A stretch of 10,291 nt of DNA from the NCBI GenBank assembly GCA_001751225.1, contig MAXT01000417.1, positions 3,057-13,347 of the forward strand, written 5' to 3'. The position numbers were made by a program, and so were the translations under genes. This stretch comes from Desulfuromonadales bacterium C00003107 (GTDB lineage: Bacteria; Desulfobacterota; Desulfuromonadia; Desulfuromonadales; Syntrophotaleaceae). Position 1 is the stretch's first letter. Each line of letters opens with the position of its first letter. Shown here one piece after another: positions 7,801 to 10,291 of the stretch. Below the pieces are notes generated by a model. The model saw only the letters and a list, made by a program, of their open reading frames with translations. It had not been told where the DNA came from and ran no database searches.

Positions 7801-10291
7801 CTGACTGCACGTTCCAGCTAGGTCCAGTGGGTTTGAGGACATTGTTGCTGGTGCTTAGCACAATCGCGTCGGCTTTTACGTAGGTTCCAGCAGTCCCCGC
7901 CTGCACCGTCGAATTGGAAACATTGTTGGCGAAGGCACCGCTGGCTCCTACTATCGCCGCATTGATGCTGTTAACCGTGCTGTCAAATGTGGAGGTATGA
8001 TCGGCATCGACATTAAAGGTTGCCACATCAATACCGCGAGCATCTGTGCCGCTGCCGATGGTGGCGCTTGTGAGCGAGGTTGTGTTGGTCTTTGCGATAG
8101 CTGCCTGCCCAGAAATCACCCCGCCGCTGCCAGCAACTGAATCCGCATAGTTCTCATCTGTCCCGGTAGCCTGAACAGTTAAGCTCGTGCCGGAGACGGC
8201 GACGTTGTTCCCAAGAGAGGCCTTGGTAGTGGCATCGGAGTTAGCGTCCGCGACGTTCGCTCCAATAGCCAGAAAACCGACATTGAGGCCGGTGGCGTCG
8301 GCAGTTTGCTTGGAGTCTGAAGAAGCTACAACGGAAGTTGCTCCGGTCGTGGTTATCGTGCTGCCATCATTCACTGAAGCGGTCACACTGCTTTCGTCCT
8401 CCGCCGTACTGCTGGTTGCACTAACACCGAGCAGCAAACCGCCGCTTGCACCCACGGCATCAGCATCCGCTGACGGAACGGAAGAAGCCAGTTTTTTACT
8501 TGCGGCAACATTCAAACTACCAGCATTTATAGTGTTGTTGCTTCCAAGCGAAGCAGTAACCGGCGGACTGACACTTGCTTTAGCGGTAGAGGCTCCCACA
8601 CTACCCACAACGGAGATCGCTACGGCACCTGAAACTGCCTTAGCCTGCGGTGTCGCCTCGGCATTAACCTTCATCTCGCCATCCAGATTCACGGTATTAT
8701 TGGAACCGGTAGAAGCTCCAACCACAGAATCGTTAGCTGCGGTCGCTACAGCGCCGCTACCGGAGTAGATGCCCGCTGCCCCTGCAAGAGAGTTGGAGAT
8801 GACAGCGTCCTCACTGGTGGCTTCCACTGTGAGGGTACCCGCGTTCACGCCATTATTGCCAACTTCCACATTTGCGCCGGTGTACGCACTAACGCTGCCG
8901 GTCGCCTTGGCGTGTGAAAGTGAGCCACCAACTGCTCCTGCGCCGCCTGCGGCACCAACAGCGTTGGAGGTGAGGGAGATCTCTTCACGCGCGTCTACAA
9001 CGACATGGTCAGCGCTATCGATTGCCACGCCATCCTCTAGGGAAGCCTTTGTAGTGTTGTTAGAGTCGAGGTAAGCAACGGCTGCGCCTATACCGATGTA
9101 GCCAGCGGCAGCACCGTAAGCTGTTATCTTGGAACCTTCTGCGTCCACATCTTCAGTATCTGCGTTGACAGCCACATCACCCACGGCATCGACAACAGTA
9201 CCGGCACCGATGAACGCTTCGGTGGTGGACTTTTTGATCCCGATCCCAACGGCTCCACCAACGCCTGCGACCCCACCGACAGCCAAACCGCCAGTAACGA
9301 TCTCGATTTTTGTCTTGTCCACCGCCGATACGTTTACGTCCCTACCTGCATCAATAATGGAACCTGCACCAATGGAAGCTTGAGTCTTGTCAGCTGCGGT
9401 GGTCGCATCGATATCAGAGGCAACTTCTACGCTTCCGCTTTTTGTTGAGACATCAGTCTTTATGCCCTGTACATGCTCAGAATCTCCTAGTTCTCTGGAG
9501 ACGTTATCCTGGCTCGCCTGTTTATTGATATACGCTGAGGTGCTGTTACCACTCTCTTCATCGTTTATCGTCTTCTGGGAATCGGTGTCGAGCGCCGAAC
9601 CGATGGTGACGAGCGAAACGGCCCCGCCGACCCCCACGACTCCGGTGAGAGACGCAGCTATAGTGTTCGAACTGACATCCTTGGTAGAATCGGCCAAGAC
9701 AGTTACATCCCGTCCTGCGTCTACTGTGACGGAGTTGCCTAGATACGCCGTGGTGGTGTTCTTAACAATGTTGATATCCGCTGTCCCGCCAAAACCGGCG
9801 ATGCCGATAGCTGCAGTTCCAGCGCCACCATCAATGACAACGTTATCTTTCGCTTCAACGATCACATCCTGCGCTGCCCCAGTGAGGTTCTGGTTCACCT
9901 TTGCGCCATTGCCTATATAGGCGACGGTTGCAGAGCTGACGACCTTGGCGGAGACAGCTCCGGCAACACCCACACCACCACCTGCAGCCGCGCCAGTAAC
10001 AGAAACTATCTTTTCGGTAGAATCAGCTTTGACCTTGGTAATTCCCCCAGCATCCAACTCTGCTGCGCCATCCTCGACATAAGCCTTGGTGGTATTATCG
10101 ATCACACCGACGGAGACCCCGCCGCTCACAGCGGTAATACCGCCAGCACCAGCAACCGTTGTTATCAACAGATCGGTGTCTTCCTCAGCGTTAATCCCGA
10201 GATCACCGGTGGCATAAATATCGGCACCACCGCCAACCGAGGCGATCGTCTCGTTGGTCACAACCTGTACGCCCGCTGCGGCACCAACGCC
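1415..10291 (-). CDS. Giant two-partner-secretion exoprotein (TpsA), LktA/filamentous-haemagglutinin-like adhesin, 5' partial
   Basis: The frame is open from the window edge (first codon 10291-10289) to TAA at 1415-1417, giving 2,958 visible residues. The GTG at 10259-10261 is not the true start, because the frame continues upstream with in-family sequence (GVGAAAGVQV). The protein is Gly/Ala/Val/Asn/Asp/Thr-rich with short alternating strands, as in right-handed beta-helix exoproteins. From the N side it shows repeat units of about 55 residues, a KDIYRE...LFGG box, a helical insert, a long beta region, a second helical insert, then a C-terminal beta region with an acidic tail. The next gene encodes a TpsB transporter, so this is the likely cargo: exported by Sec, threaded through the barrel, and displayed or released. 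Repeat style most resembles the Fusobacterium leukotoxin LktA family of adhesins; that is recollection of the family, not a search. The signal peptide and TPS domain must lie off-window. There is no visible enzymatic domain, RGD motif or membrane anchor. Substrate or receptor is unknown. Confidence 0.92.
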   Translation of the reverse strand, partial: GVGAAAGVQVVTNETIASVGGGADIYATGDLGINAEEDTDLLITTVAGAGGITAVSGGVSVGVIDNTTKAYVEDGAAELDAGGITKVKADSTEKIVSVTGAAAGGGVGVAGAVSAKVVSSATVAYIGNGAKVNQNLTGAAQDVIVEAKDNVVIDGGAGTAAIGIAGFGGTADINIVKNTTTAYLGNSVTVDAGRDVTVLADSTKDVSSNTIAASLTGVVGVGGAVSLVTIGSALDTDSQKTINDEESGNSTSAYINKQASQDNVSRELGDSEHVQGIKTDVSTKSGSVEVASDIDATTAADKTQASIGAGSIIDAGRDVNVSAVDKTKIEIVTGGLAVGGVAGVGGAVGIGIKKSTTEAFIGAGTVVDAVGDVAVNADTEDVDAEGSKITAYGAAAGYIGIGAAVAYLDSNNTTKASLEDGVAIDSADHVVVDAREEISLTSNAVGAAGGAGAVGGSLSHAKATGSVSAYTGANVEVGNNGVNAGTLTVEATSEDAVISNSLAGAAGIYSGSGAVATAANDSVVGASTGSNNTVNLDGEMKVNAEATPQAKAVSGAVAISVVGSVGASTAKASVSPPVTASLGSNNTINAGSLNVAASKKLASSVPSADADAVGASGGLLLGVSATSSTAEDESSVTASVNDGSTITTTGATSVVASSDSKQTADATGLNVGFLAIGANVADANSDATTKASLGNNVAVSGTSLTVQATGTDENYADSVAGSGGVISGQAAIAKTNTTSLTSATIGSGTDARGIDVATFNVDADHTSTFDSTVNSINAAIVGASGAFANNVSNSTVQAGTAGTYVKADAIVLSTSNNVLKPTGPSWNVQSGSGGVIDAPAARSETDIINITSVNVGNGTQLLQNVGASPDSFNVKATNDVVAYDKVKLDSGGLISVADAQSHITADQIDASVVVGDGATLMAEENLDIQVYGTGTINTQSSADAYGLAGAPSGKSVSRYNADNSIEVGQLSYLLAMNDVNLEAGSSNNINVKAQTDLWNKTAFPVSTKPKADAIVTGDAIINIHAGADVSAAHDINLFAERGSLNANIAGVGKDIYRETAGAVVSGISNLFGGDDVSFDIPVVGEKTTGGSTTVQVDGTARAGVMNIKSITIDAEGLITANDAASDYLADFGYESGIPVDKFITDRIAWLRSRKAQYDGEPVQVAALDNEIAFLEKKLAEMAIANPDGGAASKAGPSPYSLAEARRDNLDTKITDTTNTKAADPAVQAYDTAVTVKTSAEDSQLGLYDPADYSGVDYYVERQARYDTWQTAVTDGAAAGVIADAETAYNELNDFFGQYDGHTQTIETSDLTISTNQSIVDGYDQDITNFNTQRDDIATAMALNVGEDGYLSRDPAEGITANMHILPNMEAKVGDVNVRADSLVGSGTLKGEGYAKIEITNYSRDYLDIGALNIPADEGGKVTLNGLEVGNNDQINALNKIKGQTDSMQVFTTDNSADPEILITSHYDPLGPKPSLDDTAPDYATKFATYNGPAPDIMLNGDANNLRGLFSIDSEAGGILISGDVNAGTIQIGTKNGDIIQSYVDGFRHVAGEASEIFGDQTKHAGSLTANGSIFMAGRYLNLNGTVQSGYADWSVRIPNTIQVNVGGSFTTDFTQADTDYAAHGGTGLYAVSGTGYTGNPGWQEVADITVTYNALEKRLEVSGVQVLGGYIDIFGQVINTAKAYETSFGSKTVTVEAAGNLRALDGYGRIDIRNETGMDLMINGLDAGRGTEGVISITDVHVTEAANPEMQLYRTVYTYDRANGNIIKETATATKDTDGNFVYNLSPVSDSSLLNTRTTAYNPRTGSRYSWASGVVTGSESTLLYYSQNLIGLIEIASGETPSILLEGPTDLSSSNLDASEYYTTDGAGAYSYTESDPPISLGETDYIVDSWTDCNWWTLCIDSTNYTKVYRYNVDKIIRTHSLKADYDVGIEFIGQSEGSINVWSEGNVMLGNNVTNRSGSVAITSNSGSISQQSDTALITATSAVDLAAATGIGSGSQSIQTNVRPGGVLSAGTTSGDVFVNQLTGDLIVDSVTTSDGYVNLDAYGSLLMNDPATSLVKGNYVNLIARNGSIGVLDVQTPANDLSFNVEVGEPANPNDLNERNGYGLEALSRDSINIVQKGGGDLYLVAVESQQGDVRVDAGAGQIIDNNSAQYADVRTIEELEALWDEMRLQGQKALDKVDDTVIAYENSKTQNYKNYWRMRLNDNGTADTADDSYAPYDPNYSYMLTDVQSSALTEQYEAQALRDETLITQEQRNDFVQDKRDEYVQSKTDEYFFLHGDVGGLNDGIYDALYTYEATTEEHDAFANKVQWSDEQLRLGMTPGMLKEVTDTRIMIEEPNVKGNSVTLISGDNIGSTEAPVFIAVTDDLTADTPEAQEARLALMTAERADIEAVYNANGVDIDGFNITQRDTLDISMDGVNGGFDATAGGYAYIGSEGSVNLVNLDAQGDIRLKVTEGITGVANPTGAHITGENLILEASNGGIGVAGNPLQIDLTSAGVAPTLTMRADGDIFILEAANDINVDSIFSRGTVYLETPGSIFDAIGDYETNIRSASIGLMAGGAIGSFDNYLEIGLNPDGYFSGSAVTGVYVASVDQPMNIGVVDTATGAISLSAASNLGLGSVSTGGGGTVTLVSSGGSIENNLAPGAVNIDAAGSTLVLQAQTGMGSGAPIETRVDTIEVTLGGDGEANIHEADDLNLGTSQALEGSINLVAEGSITSTITGPQVGLIKNLSLEARGGSINVEEAQVSNLMTVKADNIRLGNVINPDGTGPLHFNVSGYPMSDMVRIGTTSQAPIIFDSVSADYFYLNAWVDNLLLNHTLIGSFAEVNNNKYKVIVDNKNKVLHPADVQLYTGSSLFSLEMFADKRIKTDARVVNYDPSFIVNEYSSENSMLRTVGKQLQLSEDAGNFYGYDMLSNLQPSHKVQPGDTFILQGDVLGIGEEEELVDFNDVVIVAE
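3290..3811 (-). other. Helical insert 2 of the exoprotein (174 residues)
   Basis: The insert starts at TIEELEALWDEMRLQGQKAL and is followed by a YKNYWRMRLNDNG segment, a Tyr-rich YDPNYSYMLTD turn, a Glu/Gln/Arg helix run (RNDFVQDKRDEYVQSKTDEY) and WSDEQLRLGMTPGML (WSDEQL at 3335-3352). The beta-helix resumes at IMIEEPNVKGNSVTLISG. High charge and helical heptad-like spacing set it apart from its surroundings. I have an impression that a W-[ST]-[DE]-x-Q-L segment before such a strand recurs in giant adhesins of environmental bacteria; this needs a search. Its function is unknown. Confidence 0.6.
4583..4624 (-). other. Lone cysteine pair (CX5C) in a Trp-rich loop of the exoprotein
   Basis: The loop reads DSWTDCNWWTLCID, with cysteines at 4607-4609 and 4589-4591. 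On reading the full visible translation I find no other cysteine in 2,958 residues. It is followed by an ADYDVGIEFIG strand (4484-4516), after which regular beta-helix repeats resume. TpsA proteins are usually cysteine-poor, and in HMW1 a C-terminal disulfide pair is involved in surface tethering. Here the pair is far from the C-terminus, so a local structural disulfide or metal site is as likely. Confidence 0.6.
4859..5044 (-). other. Tyr/Asn-rich YTYD...NPRTGSRYSW segment of the exoprotein
   Basis: This segment contains YRTVYTYDRANGNIIKET and, after a KDTDGNFVYN turn, TAYNPRTGSRYSWASG. YTYD (5012-5023) followed by NGN looks like one RHS/YD-type hairpin, but it occurs once, so an RHS shell is not indicated. 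More likely it is a globular or beta-hairpin excursion from the helix. It begins the most aromatic-rich part of the visible protein, which continues to the cysteine pair near 4600. Confidence 0.4.
6266..6919 (-). other. Helical/coiled-coil insert 1 of the exoprotein (218 residues)
   Basis: Within an otherwise beta-strand protein this stretch is rich in Ala, Asp, Glu, Lys, Arg, Gln and Tyr, with helical periodicity. A likely coiled coil lies at about 6746-6874 (DKFITDRIAWLRSRKAQY and AALDNEIAFLEKKLAEM). A second helical part follows (VDYYVERQARYDTWQTAV, AETAYNELNDFFGQY). The beta pattern resumes after the insert with GDVNVRADSLVGSG. It probably projects from the beta-helix as a separate subdomain. 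Its function is unknown. Confidence 0.65.
7055..7138 (-). other. KDIYRE...LFGG...VSFD box between the repeats and helical insert 1
   Basis: This segment reads GKDIYRE, then a short alanine/valine helix-like stretch, then SNLFGGDDVSFDI. It follows an INLFAERGSLNANIAG strand and precedes VDGTARAG. It is a non-repeat element that interrupts the beta pattern once. From memory of the family, similar KD-[IL]-YRE ... FGG-[DG]-VS boxes recur in giant LktA-like adhesins, which would make it a family landmark; that is recollection only. No function is known to me. Confidence 0.5.
7654..10291 (-). repeat. Tandem degenerate protein repeats (at least 16 units of about 55 residues) in the exoprotein
   Basis: Units are recognised by an anchor of the form [N/S]xTxA[Y/S/F][I/L/V]G followed by an [A/G]-rich turn, then a VxAxx strand and a Gly/Ala/Val strand pair. 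Anchor examples are NTTKAYVEDG, SATVAYIGNG, NTTTAYLGNS, STTEAFIGAG, NTTKASLEDG and ATTKASLGNN. Successive anchors are 52-58 residues apart, except one interval of about 71. The unit after that interval lacks the strands and is followed by a polar stretch (about 9450-9570). The array reaches the right edge (NETIASVGGG is a further unit), so it continues upstream. Units are clearly related as protein but diverged as DNA, so the duplications are old and not a recent slippage array. This layout is expected to build a long regular beta-helix or stalk. The left boundary is approximate; the last units are weak. Confidence 0.82.

Noticed and set aside
8187..9920. Series of plus-strand open frames with Ala/Pro/Thr/Ser-rich products
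   Set aside because: They mirror the Gly/Ala/Val/Ser repeats on the opposite strand; their low-complexity composition is what the complement of such codons gives.
10259..10261. GTG as the start of the giant protein
   Set aside because: The frame is open to the window edge, the upstream residues belong to the repeat pattern, and there is no signal peptide after the GTG.

Overview
The window holds two large genes, both read leftward on the minus strand, and almost nothing else. Upstream (right side) is a giant open frame, from the right edge to a TAA at 1415-1417. It gives 2,958 visible residues of an even larger repetitive secreted protein whose N-terminus lies beyond the window. After 38 bases follows a second gene (start 1376, running off the left edge). 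Its product has a signal peptide, POTRA-like domains and the start of an outer-membrane barrel, the architecture of a TpsB transporter (FhaC/ShlB/HMW1B type). Together they form a two-partner (type Vb) secretion locus in the order exoprotein then transporter, as in hmwAB. Two-partner secretion implies a Gram-negative organism. Composition and protein style fit an environmental bacterium such as a Geobacter/Desulfuromonas relative, but nothing here fixes the taxon.

Layout of the giant protein, N to C (right to left). About 7654-10291 encodes at least 16 degenerate units of about 52-71 residues, with a recurring N-x-T/S ... A-Y/S-[IL]-G core and glycine/alanine-rich strands, resembling the leukotoxin LktA / filamentous haemagglutinin class. 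About 6920-7653 is further beta-rich sequence with a KDIYRE...LFGG box. At 6266-6919 the beta pattern is broken by a charged, helical insert of 218 residues. About 3812-6265 is a long beta-helix-like region with a YTYD/NPRTG segment and a CX5C pair, the only cysteines in the visible protein. At 3290-3811 there is a second charged helical insert (174 residues). About 1415-3289 is more beta-helix ending in a distinct C-terminal region and an acidic tail.

Expected working: both proteins are exported by Sec; the TpsB POTRA domains capture the TPS domain of the exoprotein (off-window, predicted) and pass it through the barrel, where it folds as a long beta-helix on or outside the cell. The role is probably adhesion, biofilm or contact-dependent; no toxin or enzyme domain is visible. 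The many plus-strand open frames, up to 376 codons, are shadows of this repetitive coding sequence. I see no RNA genes, mobile elements, CRISPR arrays or convincing terminators.
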